Assembly: GCA_009829735.1 (NCBI GenBank)
Contig: CM020618.1
Span: forward strand, 8,275,119 to 8,339,118
Reading direction: 5' to 3'
Source: Pyropia yezoensis
Lineage: Eukaryota > Rhodophyta > Bangiophyceae > Bangiales > Bangiaceae
Length of the DNA stretch: 64,000 nt
Below are positions 33,824 to 43,620 of the stretch, one piece after another (within the stretch, counting starts at the first letter, position 1; every line of letters starts with the position of its first letter). The position numbers and the translations under genes were made by a program. The notes below the pieces were generated by a model. That model was not told where the DNA came from, did not search any database, and saw only the letters and a program-made list of their open reading frames with translations.

Positions 33824-34401
33824 GGTGAAACCAGGGTAGCAGGGGCGGCCCGTCAGACAAGCCGTCGACGGCTACGACCCGGTACTGTGGGACAACCGGG
33901 ACGAGCCAGGGAAGCGCGGGCACCCGCGCTTATGGCCACAAACGGCCACGAGAAGCGCCGCAGGCACGCGGGTCGACCCGCGCTCCACGAGGCTACGAAC
34001 GCGCTCCACCCAGGCACCTGGGCGGGCCGGGGCCACCCCCCCGTACAGGGCAACCAAGAGGGGTTCATCCCGAAACCGCCCCCGCGAAAAGCGGGAGCGG
34101 CCGCCCCCATTCACTCGGTAACACGAGAGGGGCTCCCCTACCACCAGGCACTTGGTGGCGGATCCGCTTGCACCACCCCTCGGAAAGGGGGGTCGTGAAC
34201 AGAAACCCGCATCGGCAAATTAACGGTCCGGAAAACGGATCATGTGTGTACCACACAAAGGGGGGCACCCCCCTCAGACAACCTCGAAAAGGGGTGTCTG
34301 TCGAAACAGGGCGCAAAGCCCCACCCGACGGGTAAACGGTCACGCGACCCACTTACATTCGGTTACCCGAATGCAACTCGACCCGAGGACGGGCCGAATC
34401 T
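33824..34401. other. gypsy-1 region between antisense ORF and 3' LTR
   Basis: No gene recognised. Would hold the 5' leader or promoter of the antisense ORF. Contains palindromes at 33913-33930 and 33967-33982 and a GGGGGG-CA-CCCCCC hairpin near 34259-34272. Confidence 0.45.
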
Positions 34402-34413
34402 AAGGGGGGGATA
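34402..34413 (+). other. gypsy-1 polypurine tract
   Basis: AAGGGGGGGATA-type purine run directly upstream of the 3' LTR, the expected plus-strand primer. Confidence 0.75.
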
Positions 34414-34776
34414 TGTAGCAATATGGTTGGCCGTATGGTGACCCTAATGTTAGGGGGGCTACTTCTAATCCTTGGCTTTCAATTTGAGAGTCCGTGCTGG
34501 TCACGGTATCTATAAGTTACGTATGACCAGAGGGACGTGCATCTTGGGGTGGAGGGTAGTTAGTAGTGTCTCCGAGGGTTTATAACGAGGGGGCCGGCGG
34601 TGAATCCACCGCCGGCCAAGGCAGAACAACAAACCCCTCCCATTTGGGCTCCCATCTTGGTCCCGTGGCTTGCGCTCCAAGGACAGCAACCTTGGCCTCC
34701 CGGTGACGTTGGTGCCGATCCCCCTTGGTGAGAGTTCCCTGAGAGTGGACGTGCGACGGATTCCTATTGTGCTACA
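34414..34776 (+). repeat. gypsy-1 3' LTR
   Basis: 363-bp copy of 24270-24633 with about a dozen substitutions, mixed transitions and transversions. Ends TGTAGCA and TGCTACA. Retains the GC-rich 11-bp hairpin. Confidence 0.95.
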
Positions 34777-35194
34777 GAATCTCCCAAGCAAGGGTCTTCC
34801 CGCGGTTAAAATACTGGAGGATAGACTCGTCCTTCGCCATACGCAGGTTGGCCAGCTCCCGCCGCAGGTTGAGCATCCGGGCGGGTCAACGAGAGCGGAA
34901 ATCGCGCTCAAGCGCCTCCCACACCCCACGCGCCGTGGAGTGAAGGCGGAATGTGGCAAGGTGATGCGGTTCGACCGTTAGGGCCACGGTCGACATGGCC
35001 CTCTGCTCTCGGTCAGCACTCAGCGCGTCTTTCACCATATCGCCCGCCTGGACGCCCTCAATCTCGACCCCAGCCACCGGGGCAACCGCGTCCCAGCACC
35101 CTTTCAGCCGAAGGACGTGCTCAATCTCGATACTCCACTGGAGGTAGTTTTCAAAATCCAGCTTTAAAATGCGTGGAATCCCGTCTCCCTGCAT
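34777..35194 (-). pseudogene. copia-B gag N-terminal part
   Basis: The other side of the gag split by gypsy-1. It starts at ATG 35194 (MQGDGIPRILKLDFENYLQW, the F-x-NY-x-W signature of Ty1/copia Gag), runs to ERDFRSR, meets an in-frame TGA at 34886-34888, and continues in the same frame through LNLRRELANLRMAK and ESILQYF to the insertion point at 34777. The reading frame resumes beyond gypsy-1 at 24269. CGA (Arg) is one transition from this TGA. Confidence 0.85.
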
Positions 35195-35552
35195 GGCTGC
35201 ACCCGCCCGTCGGGCGAGGTGACGTCACATCCTTTCGTGACGTTGCTGCATTGCTCGAGGATGAGTCAGTTGCCGCACACTTAGTCCAGGTGCCGTAGCG
35301 CTCCGATGACTGATCCGTCCGCACCGAACCAGCAGGTGATGTTGCTGCCGTCCGTGCGGCGCACCGTAATGATCAGCTGGCCGTCCAATGCCACGCCGAT
35401 AGCGACCGTTGACTGGCCGCTCGTGTCTGCACCTGCCGGAGACAGGTGAGCAACCGCTGGGGAGCGTTCCCGACCCGCTTCCCCGTAGGGCGCGCGTGAC
35501 CGCGCACGCGCCGTCCAGGTAGCAGGTGACTCGTTCAGACCGTAGGGTTGGC
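35195..35552 (-). other. copia-B 5' leader
   Basis: Sequence between primer site and gag start. No ORF of interest; expected to hold the packaging signal. Confidence 0.5.
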
Positions 35553-35566
35553 CTGGGCCCATAACC
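35553..35566 (-). other. copia-B primer-binding site: internal initiator tRNA-Met match
   Basis: The plus strand reads CTGGGCCCATAACC exactly against the 5' LTR. This is the anticodon stem-loop sequence of eukaryotic initiator tRNA-Met, with anticodon CAT. The element's sense strand is therefore complementary to an internal part of that tRNA, not its 3' end, as known for Drosophila copia and yeast Ty5, which prime with a 5' half-molecule. Confidence 0.85.
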
Positions 35567-36276
35567 TGTTGTGAAGCCTTCGTAGATCCGCCGCACCGCC
35601 GACCTGGCGTGTGCGCGCTCAGTGCCCCCGCAGTGTCAGTGTCGGGGGGGTTGTCTCCAAAAAAAAGGTAGAAAAGCTTGTTCTCTCAACGCGGCCGCGG
35701 GGCTAGTCCCCACGGCACGACTAGATATGCTCACGCTCCCTCCAGGCGGCGCCCGCACACCCGCAGGCACGCGCGCTCGCACGGCGCTTCCCTCGCACGC
35801 TGCCCGCCCAGGCTCGGCCCCTCCCAGCCACAAAGGCAGGTTGGCTGCTCTCCCTCTGGGTGGTGCCAAAGCGCCCACCCCAGGTCGGCACACCGCTTAT
35901 CCTGTGGCCCGGACCCCGCTTCCAATATGCCCCCGTATGGTGCTGGGCCTCACAGGCACTCGCCGCGTGGCTGCTGGTCCCTGCCGTGCGCTGACCGCCC
36001 CCCATACCGGTCCCCTCATACTTGCTGCTCCAGGCGGTGGCGGCCGGCATAACCGCCGCCCCCTCCCCCGGCCACCCGTCAGCCAGGTTGCGGTCGCGGT
36101 GCTCCGTCGCCGCATCCCCAGCCTGGATGGCTCGCACTGCGGGTAGACGCGAGACAAGGCTGCACTCCTCTGCTTGGATGGCAAGTCCATTCAGGCAGTC
36201 CCACCCGCAGACAGCAAAGGGGGGGGGGCACTTACCTTGTACTTGCCCGCCCTACCCCGGTGTGCGCCCCTTAACA
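35567..36276 (-). repeat. copia-B 5' LTR
   Basis: 710-bp copy of 19728-20433 with scattered differences, mostly in the last 100 bases. Followed by CCCCG, the mutated partner of TCCCG at 19723-19727. Confidence 0.93.
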
Positions 36277-39200
36277 CCCCGCCCCCCACTCCCGTCGCAC
36301 CAGCCGCAAGACAAAAGCTTCAGTCCCGCAAGCGTCACTCGCTGTGGTCAGCGTGGGTGGTGCCCGCGGCAGTGGAGGCAGCGGCTGTGGAGCGTACGGA
36401 CCATACTTAGCATGCGGGTCTAGGCTGTAGTCACAAAAAATATTTACTATACTCCGTTGGCCACTATTTCTATCCTCTCATCCTGGTGACCCCCCGCATC
36501 ATGCTCGTCGACCCGACGGACGCCGCTCGGCGAATAGGCAGCGCCGCCCCCGCCCTCACAGCCGCACCCTTGCCGTACAGATGTGGCACTATGGCCGGGT
36601 GCTGAGCGAACTCCCCCCCCCCCTTCCCGGCCACCGTTGGGTCTGGCCACCGCGGTCCGGGCCTCCCATTCCCTAACGGTCTTTCTCGACCGCCAGCACA
36701 GACAGCTGGCCAAAAGGCCCGCCGCTGGGCCCCGAGGCGTCCGTCGCGAGGCCCTGCCCTGCCTGCCCCCCCATCCTGGGCCGCCGGAGCTCACGCAACC
36801 CGTCGCGGAAGGGAGCTCCCACCAGCGGGTCCCCGCGACGTCGGCGGCGGCAACGGCGCCCAACGGCGGCCGCCGCCAGTGACCGTCACTGCGAGGGCGG
36901 CAGCAGGGAGAGCGAAGCCGACAGCAACTGCCGCTTCCTGTAGCACACCAAGGAACACGGGTGCCGCGTCGATGCGAAGGGCGGTGACAAAACTTCCCAA
37001 CGCAGACCCCCTCCGTCCCCCATGTCCTGACGCCCCTTCCACCCGCCACTGCGCATCTCGCGGCCGGCGCAACGCCGCCACTGCCGACCCCCCCCCCCAG
37101 ACACGGCCGCGAACGCCCCCTCCCCCCACACCCCGAGCGGCCAGGCACGACCCCCTGCCGCACTGTCGGCAACACTAGCCGAGGCGACCTAATAGGCGAC
37201 ACCGTCTCTCGAGCCAGCATGGAAGAGGGGGGGGAGAAGGGCGGGGGCTGCTGCTCCAGGTAGTTCGAGAGCGGCGGAGAAAGCCGCGCCCGCCGACTCC
37301 CGCACGGCCCGACATCCTCCCCCCCCAACTCACCCCGAACGGTTCGGCACGACCACCGCCGGCACTCCCGCCGAGGGGTCACCCTGGCGCCGCCCCCCGC
37401 GGCGGTCGCATTTCCTAGCCGTACCCCTCTTGCCCCCAACAGCAACTGGCCAAGGCGCTCACCGTCACTGCTCCCCCGGCTCTCCTGAAGCCAACGCCCC
37501 CGTCGTCGCGCTCGTCCCCTCTGCCCCCCACCTGACCCTGCTCCGCCGCGTCACCCAGCGCTGTGCCCACTAAACCGTCGTCGCGGATTTTCGGAAATCG
37601 GCTTGTTTCCGCTTGCGTGGCCCCTTGCGCACCCTCCCACAGCAACCTCTCGCCCATATTTTTGGTCGAATATCGCGCAAAAGCTTGCACTCCTAAACTT
37701 AAGGCGGAGGGCCGCTGCGGGCTTGCACTCTCATACGAGGTGTATCGTTGTGGCATGCGCTTTACACCCATCCCGGTTGCGCACGTCGCAGTCGTACGCA
37801 CCGTAACGGGCAAGCGCACGGCAAAGCACACAAAAATCGACACGCAAATACTTGTACAGGCTGAGCAAGCGCTTGTTGGGAGCCCCTTCGACGCCATCTG
37901 CGGACTTTGCGGACCTTGGGCGAGATGTCGAATTCACGAGAAAGATCTCTGTAATACAAGAGGCCTCTGTTCTTCATGGGCAAGATCTTGCTCAACAACT
38001 TGCTTTACGACCCAAAATATCCTCAAGCAAGGGCTTTCGCGCCAGGCTGCGCAAGCGTCTGCGCAAGAAAATCAAGAGAATCCGGCCTTGCGCGTGACTA
38101 TGGTTTAGGGGACACAGCGCAGGACGAGTACCCGTTCGCCTCCGCCACTGTGGTGGTAGCGGACGCCGCTGCCACGGCGGTGGCGGCAGCGGGCGCGGAA
38201 TGTCACTCTAAGTACGGGGAAGCAGGCCGTAGGCACCAGCAATTGCGCACTTTGAGAGCCTTACGCGCCATCCTCGTGATCCTTGTCAACCCCCCCCTCA
38301 TCGCGTCCCGTCATCCTCTTCCTGTGCCTGTTCTCTCCCTGTACCGCCCGGCACAGAAGCGACGCCGATCTTTTGTCACGATCTGCATCACCTGCGATTC
38401 CTGCTCACAATAGACCCCCATACGAGCTGGAATCGCACTATGTCACGTGTGATTGGTGCCAAATGACCCCCCACGGCAATGCCTTAGGGGGGTTCCTCCC
38501 TTTTCAGGCGGGTCGACCAATCATCTGAGCGACAATCCATGTCTTCGAGCCATCACCCCGCCCTTCTATTGGTTAATCCATGCGGAGTAGCGCGACCTGG
38601 TCTTGCTATGATGTTCGTGAATGTGGCATTTGATTTGTGACCGTCATATCGCACGAGATTACTAGGTCAGACACGTGGCAGTAGCAGACACCCATGCAGG
38701 CGCGGCAGGCGCCGGCGCGCCGGACACCTTGCAGCTGGCTCGAGACTGGTCTCACTGGCGCCGCCATTCGCCTTAGCCGGCTGCCTGGCGGTGCACCCGG
38801 GCGCTGGCGGTGCGAACAGCTTTCTGCCAGCTAGTCTGGGCCAAATGTCGACCATTCCTGGAAGTGTCGATCACGCCTCAAGGCCCCTAGAAGCCACATT
38901 CATGAGTGACGCATTTTTCTTTGCTATTTCCAACGCCAGAGCGGGAGAAGCACACATGAGCACCACCACGAGAAGATTGAGATAGACGTTGTCTTTTTTA
39001 TGGCCCAGCATCAACATCTAGGTGAGGACATCCTCTGCTCTTTTCTTCTCTGCTGCACACAGTGTTTCTTTCTGCGACGAACAGCACCCAGGCAGCCCCA
39101 TGTTCGTCGTCGGCCGACACTCAGCATGATTAATTCGCTCACAGGGCACCGCTGGCCCAAGTTGATCGCGGTCCAGGTGTCACCATTGGCTTCATGAGCT

Positions 39201-40291
39201 GGTAGACTTCTGCCCAGACTAGCTACAATTCACAGCGCGGACATTTCTTCGGTGCAAACTCGTTCACGCACTAGCAGGCACGAGCTCACATGCGACTGAC
39301 CTCATCGCTACATAGAGAACAGTTACAAAAAAAAATACGATCCCACGGTGGGACGGGCGACGCATCTTCTGAAGTAGACAGGTACTATCGTTGTCGACAG
39401 CCGTTATCGAGCGGAAAGCAATTGTACATGAACAAGTTTCCGGGACGAACGCAATATTCAAGACTTGGAAGACTATGCAGATGACACTTGCATGCCGCTC
39501 GATCAGTCAGAGTTTATCAAGGCAAGTATGTGTGTGGAACGCTGCACAGGTAGTGCTACCTTCGAAGCCAGACCGCGCGGTTTGACTCGAGGGTGCACTC
39601 CGCCGTGCCAAACGCCAGAGAGCGAACCTCATCACTTGGCACGTACGTGGCTGGCTTTTTGCGGTTGCACCTAGGTTGCTGGATAGAACCGCGAAGTGTT
39701 TCGCACTTCTGGTGTTTTGTCGCGCGGGCGTTTGGTCGGCTGCGCTGACTCGCCCTGGGCCTCCTTCGTCACAATCGCGTCACAGTCGAGGAAGCAGGCC
39801 CATACATTGAACACGCGCCGCAGAACTCGGCCGCACAACGTGGCGGCATCTTGGCAACGCTGTGCTTGTTGACAGAACGATGTGGCGCGAAAACTCTCTC
39901 GCGCCACTCGCTTCTGTCACCAGATGGTTAGACCCCTTGGGCGCTGAGTGGCGCGTTGGTGCCAGACTGCAGGCTGAGGGCTTGGCCGCGAGCCGGCTCT
40001 CGCACTCAAACCCGAGTGCGATGGTAGGAGGTGAATGAAAAGGGTCGACCCACAGTGGGGGCTCTCCATCGACCGGCTCATCCCCCCTCTCGCTTCCTCC
40101 ACGTTCGCACGCATTGCTCCCTGAGAGTACCCCGATCCAGTCCACTTCAAGGTACACACTTGGTGCCATCGACCTTTCCCCCCCGTGCCACACTCCAGTT
40201 GTGTGCCAATTTCCTCTCCCCCTCCTACTCGCCCCCCTCTCCTCGCCCCACCCTCCTCGCCCCCCCCTTCCATTGACCCGCTTGCGGGGGG
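36277..40291. other. Unrecognised intergenic region
   Basis: About 4 kb without a supportable gene. From 36480 to 37560 it is C-rich low-complexity DNA whose long minus-strand frame (36447-37445) is compositional. From 37560 to 40200 base composition is more even and ORFs are short (under about 180 codons), without domains or duplications. It could hold decayed elements, promoters or untranslated sequence. Confidence 0.4.
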
Positions 40292-40554
40292 GTGCTCACG
40301 TGCAATATGGCTCACCTTCGGCTGCTTCCTGCTGAGCGTTCGGCGCACCGGCCGCTCTCTGCACAGGCCCCCCTTCGTGCGCACCACGAGCTGCTGCCTA
40401 CGTGGCCCCTGGGCGACGACGTCAATGACGGGAAGCTGTGGGACGACGAGGAGCCAATGAGCAGCGCGAGTCTCCTGGACGCTGTGGCTTCCGGGGCGGC
40501 GGCGGCCGCCAAGCGCGTCTCCGGTGACGCTGTCACCGCCCGTCTCAACGCCGA

Positions 40555-40875
40555 CGAGACAGCTACGGCGGCGAGCGGTTCGATCGTTTTTCTGAGATGG
40601 CGGCGGCAGCGACAGCGGAGGCGGCGGCGGATGCGGCCGAGGGGCGTGCGCGTGAGCTGGAGCGCGTCATGTCCCGCCACGCGCAGCGGGACGAGGACTT
40701 TGCACGGGCTTTGACCGACCAGGAACGCGACGCCCGTCTTGAAAACGTCTTGGCCAAGTACGGCCTGGACCTGTGGGCCCTTACGTTTTAGGACACCATC
40801 GTTGTCGCGGCGTTTGACATCATTATGCGCGCCCGCAAGGACGTTTTCGGGCGCCTGCGGCGCACTGGTGAGTAG
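40555..40875 (+). pseudogene. Possible coiled-coil protein remnant
   Basis: A frame with strongly charged, helix-favouring composition: FDRFSEM, an Ala/Glu stretch, then ARELERVMSRHAQRDEDFA and LENVLAKYGLDLW. A TAG at 40789-40791 is followed in frame by an open stretch (IMRARKDVFGRLRR) ending at a TAG near 40873-40875. The pattern of a heptad-like helix plus a single stop resembles the other broken genes here. No family recognised; chance is possible. Confidence 0.25.
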
Positions 40876-41147
40876 CAGGTAGGAGGGGTCGTGTGCTGCT
40901 GTGGAGGGTGTTCTGTCACCGATCGATAGTGTCATGGCTTGTGCTCTGTGTGTCATGGCTGGTCTCGTGCGTTCTTGAAGTTGTGGAAAACGTAGAGCGG
41001 TGTTTGTGTGGGACAGATCAGCTCGACCTGTGCTCGCGTAAAAACGAGTTTCCTCAAGGCACGGTCGTTTGCCGACACCACAACGATTCCAGCAGGTCAA
41101 AGAGGCACCAACGAATGCGTTTCTTGTGCGGTCTGAACAGCCGCTGA

Positions 41148-41475
41148 ATGGCACAAGTGCATCTTGGTACCAGGTCATCGACCAGCTGAATTTTGTCACC
41201 ATTGCATGGTGTGAATTTCTCACCTGTCACCAGTGCCTGGACCATTATAGTTTTGTCACCAGTGCGTATTACCCATGAAGGGGGTCGCTTTCTGTCACCA
41301 TTGCGAGTGGCCCTCATGTATGCCGTAGGGGGCAGTCAGTCAAAGTTTTTTCACTAATGTGTGCTGCGTCTTCTCCGACTGCCTGGCACCAGTGCGAGGA
41401 CCACTTCGGTTTTGTCACCAATTGGTAACGTATTCTACTGTGGGGGCACCAGTTTTGGCATCAGTGCGCGGCACG
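41148..41475. repeat. Degenerate repeats of a TTTTGTCACCAGTGCG-like motif
   Basis: About seven imperfect copies spaced 25-95 bases: near 41191, 41225, 41251, 41291, 41385, 41410 and 41446. The best copy is TTTTGTCACCAGTGCG at 41251-41266. Function unknown; could be an old minisatellite or a protein-binding array. Confidence 0.5.
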
Positions 41476-42002
41476 CTGCACTATCAAATGTTTGCATCAG
41501 CCACTGCATGTGAGACCAAGGTGACACGGTGCTCTTAACAAGAGTTTAGGTCGAATTTCGACGAATCTGGGCACCAGGCGGCACGGTACGTGTCCGCTGG
41601 CCCGAATCCAGTCCGTGGCTCCAACGGGATGGCGCGCACAACAACTCGCTCAAGTCGGTGCGCATACGTATGACGTTGGCACCAACACAGCCACAGTGCA
41701 GGCAACGACTCTCGCGCTGTGTCGATTTAACGACTCTAGAAGGCACACAGGCATGGCCCCACTCGCACTTCCTCACCCCCCGCTTTCCTCCAAGTGTGCA
41801 TCTACTCGTGGCCGCGGGTGTCGCGCTGGCAGTCCTGCAACCTCGGTATCCCGGCGTTGCCGCCGGCTGTGCGCGACCGTCCCCCCAAACTGCGGATCCC
41901 GGCGGTGCCTCGACTTTTTTGTCTTCCCTCATTTCCGGCACGTGGTCTCCCCAGACCCGTGAGCACGGACACTGCGAGTTGGATCACTCTAGGTCGGTCA
42001 TC

Positions 42003-42791
42003 ATGTCCCGTGCCGGGACCCCGCCCGCTTCTGTGCGGTCGGTTATGAAAACGCTTGATTGTGATTTGGCGAGCCGCCTTGGTTCGAGATGGTTTGCACC
42101 TACGTCGCTGCAGCGTGTCCAGCACTGCCTGGTTTTGTTGGAGCAGCTGGCGCGCGACAACCCTTCCGTCAGTTGGCACGTCCACCTGTCTGGATACGGA
42201 GAGAATGGGGAAGTTTTTTGGCTTCCTATCCGGGAAGATCCCGCGGTGCTCAGCAGCGGCGCAAGACGCGGTCTAGGCCAAGTCTACCGTTTTGTGGAGT
42301 ATGCGGGTAGTATGGCAAACTCGGCGGCACTTTTGATGAGAAACATGCACGTGCCGAGGACTGCTGAGCCGACGGCTGAGACGCCGCAGAAAGGGAATGT
42401 CAACTCTGCGTCCGGCGCCAACCCGGTGGCGTCGGAGAAGCAGGTCACTGCGTCAGCTTCCGCTGCCCCGAGAGACGAAGGCGGCTGTGTTCCTGGGAAA
42501 AACGTTGTTCTTCCACGAGAGGGCCCCTCTTCCGGTGCCGCTCTTACTGCCCGTACTGGAGGTCTGGCTGTCCGCTCGACAAGGAATGCAGACCCGGATG
42601 ACCTGACCGCGTCTGGTGGCTCCGACGAGGCGCAAGACCAGGCGCTTCCTCATGCTGCGAAGGCCACCAATGAAGTGGACAACGATGATGCAGCTGATTC
42701 GGACGCTGTCACTGCCGCCGTCGCGGCTGCAACGGCCGTCATCCAGTTGCCTGCGTGTACAAAAATCGCAGGACCACAAGAGAGGGGTTAG
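42003..42791 (+). CDS. Hypothetical protein abutting the gypsy-3 inverted repeat
   Basis: 262 codons from ATG 42003 (MSRAGTPPASVRSV); the frame is open further upstream to about 41658. Residues 1-120 look folded (RWFAPTSLQRVQHCLVLL, WHVHLSGYGENGEVFWLP), the rest is Ala/Ser/Asp-rich and disordered. The last 15 or so codons run into the inverted repeat starting at 42743, so the natural C-terminus may have been replaced. No family recognised. It could be host or a remnant of another element. Confidence 0.35.
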   Translation: MSRAGTPPASVRSVMKTLDCDLASRLGSRWFAPTSLQRVQHCLVLLEQLARDNPSVSWHVHLSGYGENGEVFWLPIREDPAVLSSGARRGLGQVYRFVEYAGSMANSAALLMRNMHVPRTAEPTAETPQKGNVNSASGANPVASEKQVTASASAAPRDEGGCVPGKNVVLPREGPSSGAALTARTGGLAVRSTRNADPDDLTASGGSDEAQDQALPHAAKATNEVDNDDAADSDAVTAAVAAATAVIQLPACTKIAGPQERG

Positions 42792-42839
42792 GGAGCCAGG
42801 AATGGGATTACCTAGAACGTCTGCAAATAATTCCCGAAC
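42743..42839. repeat. Inverted repeat upstream of gypsy-3 5' LTR
   Basis: About 97 bases that are the reverse complement, at roughly 85% by eye, of 43502-43597, the leader of gypsy-3. It continues outward from the palindromic LTR as if a second, oppositely oriented leader had been joined there. Confidence 0.8.
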
Positions 42840-43502
42840 TGTAGCATCCCTGGCCCCGACTTGGCGCCGACCCGGGACTACAACCAGACGGCACCAGGTG
42901 CCAGAACACGCCCGCCGTGTGGTGATGGTTGGCGGCCGTGGCCCGTGCCCGGCACTGGGATGCGGTGGACTACGCTACCCACACGTGAGAGAGGGATTCC
43001 TGATGGGTTTTTTCATATTTGTGAGGGACTTGATTTGGGAGAATTTGAGTGTGAGATTAGTGAGTGGGAATAGAATTAGTAGTGATAGTGGCCCCCGACC
43101 TAACGAGGGTAGACTCGGGTCGGGGCCACTCGGGGGTTTGGGGGAGCCACCTGGCCAGAGTGCCGAGGCTCCCCCAGATGCACGTTAAGAGGGACAGCGA
43201 GGCGCCCTTGGCCCGCGGCCTCAGGAAAAAGACAACTGCGCGTTTGCTTTCCTCTTCCCCGTGTGCACTACCGTGCGTATCTGTTCGTTCTGCGAGCAGG
43301 CACGTGAGGCAACAGGCATACCACTCTCGTAGTTCCCCAATCTGTGTTACCTGTCTCTTCCCCCGAGGGATATTGATACGTGTCTGCGAGGATCGAGTTT
43401 TAAACCACATATGTGGTGGAGCAGCAGGGGAAGTCGGAGTGTTTGAGAAGAGACATTTGGGAGCAGCGGTTGGGATGTCCCTGCTCTGTCTTTTTCTGTG
43501 GT
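42840..43502 (+). repeat. gypsy-3 5' LTR, left arm and loop only
   Basis: Matches the left arm of the 3' LTR (51922-52492), then continues into the central loop in the opposite orientation to the 3' copy, and lacks the right arm. It then joins leader sequence (GTTTGGGAATTATTT). The right arm was probably lost by deletion or assembly collapse of the palindrome. Confidence 0.8.
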
Positions 43503-43620
43503 TTGGGAATTATTTGCACCCGTTAACGGGAATCCCATTCCTGGCTCTCCAACCCCTCTCTTGTGGTCTTGCGATCTTTGGACACGCAGGCAACTGGACT
43601 GTGGCTGTCAAGAGACCAAC

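Larger units (their letters stand above)
24270..34776 (+). mobile_element. Complete Ty3/gypsy chromovirus gypsy-1, nested in copia-B gag
   Basis: A 10.5-kb element: 364-bp 5' LTR, primer site, gag, pol with a C-terminal chromodomain-like segment, a long 3' region with an antisense ORF, polypurine tract, 363-bp 3' LTR. LTR ends TGTAGCA and TGCTACA are perfect inverted repeats. The two LTRs differ at about a dozen positions (roughly 3-4%). Flanks AAGTC and GAATC match at three of five bases, both mismatches being transitions; removing five bases rejoins copia-B gag in frame, as expected of a 5-bp duplication. Gag and pol have no indels that I can see, only three in-frame stops. The internal region is unusually rich in perfect hairpins. 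Confidence 0.96.
19728..36276 (-). mobile_element. Complete Ty1/copia retrotransposon copia-B, split by gypsy-1
   Basis: LTRs at 35567-36276 (5') and 19728-20433 (3') bound a minus-strand Ty1/copia element. Without the nested gypsy-1 (24270-34776) it is about 6 kb. Ends are TGTTG and CAACA (TAACA at the right end). Flanks TCCCG and CCCCG are a 5-bp target duplication with one transition. Internal order is primer site, gag, zinc knuckle, protease, integrase, RT, RNase H. Frameshifts, stops and the insertion make it dead. Because gypsy-1 sits inside it, copia-B inserted first. Confidence 0.95.

Noticed and set aside
35553..35566. Fragment of an initiator tRNA gene
   Set aside because: Only the anticodon arm matches and it abuts an LTR, so it is a primer-binding site.
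36447..37445. 332-codon minus-strand ORF
   Set aside because: Gly/Arg/Val/Cys-rich low-complexity composition from GC-rich DNA; no motif or start context.
41148..41475. CRISPR-like array
   Set aside because: Repeats are imperfect, spacing is irregular, and the genome is eukaryotic.
42840..43597. Independent DNA transposon bounded by the 97-bp inverted repeats
   Set aside because: The interior matches the gypsy-3 LTR arm and the right repeat is the gypsy-3 leader, so rearranged LTR sequence explains it better.
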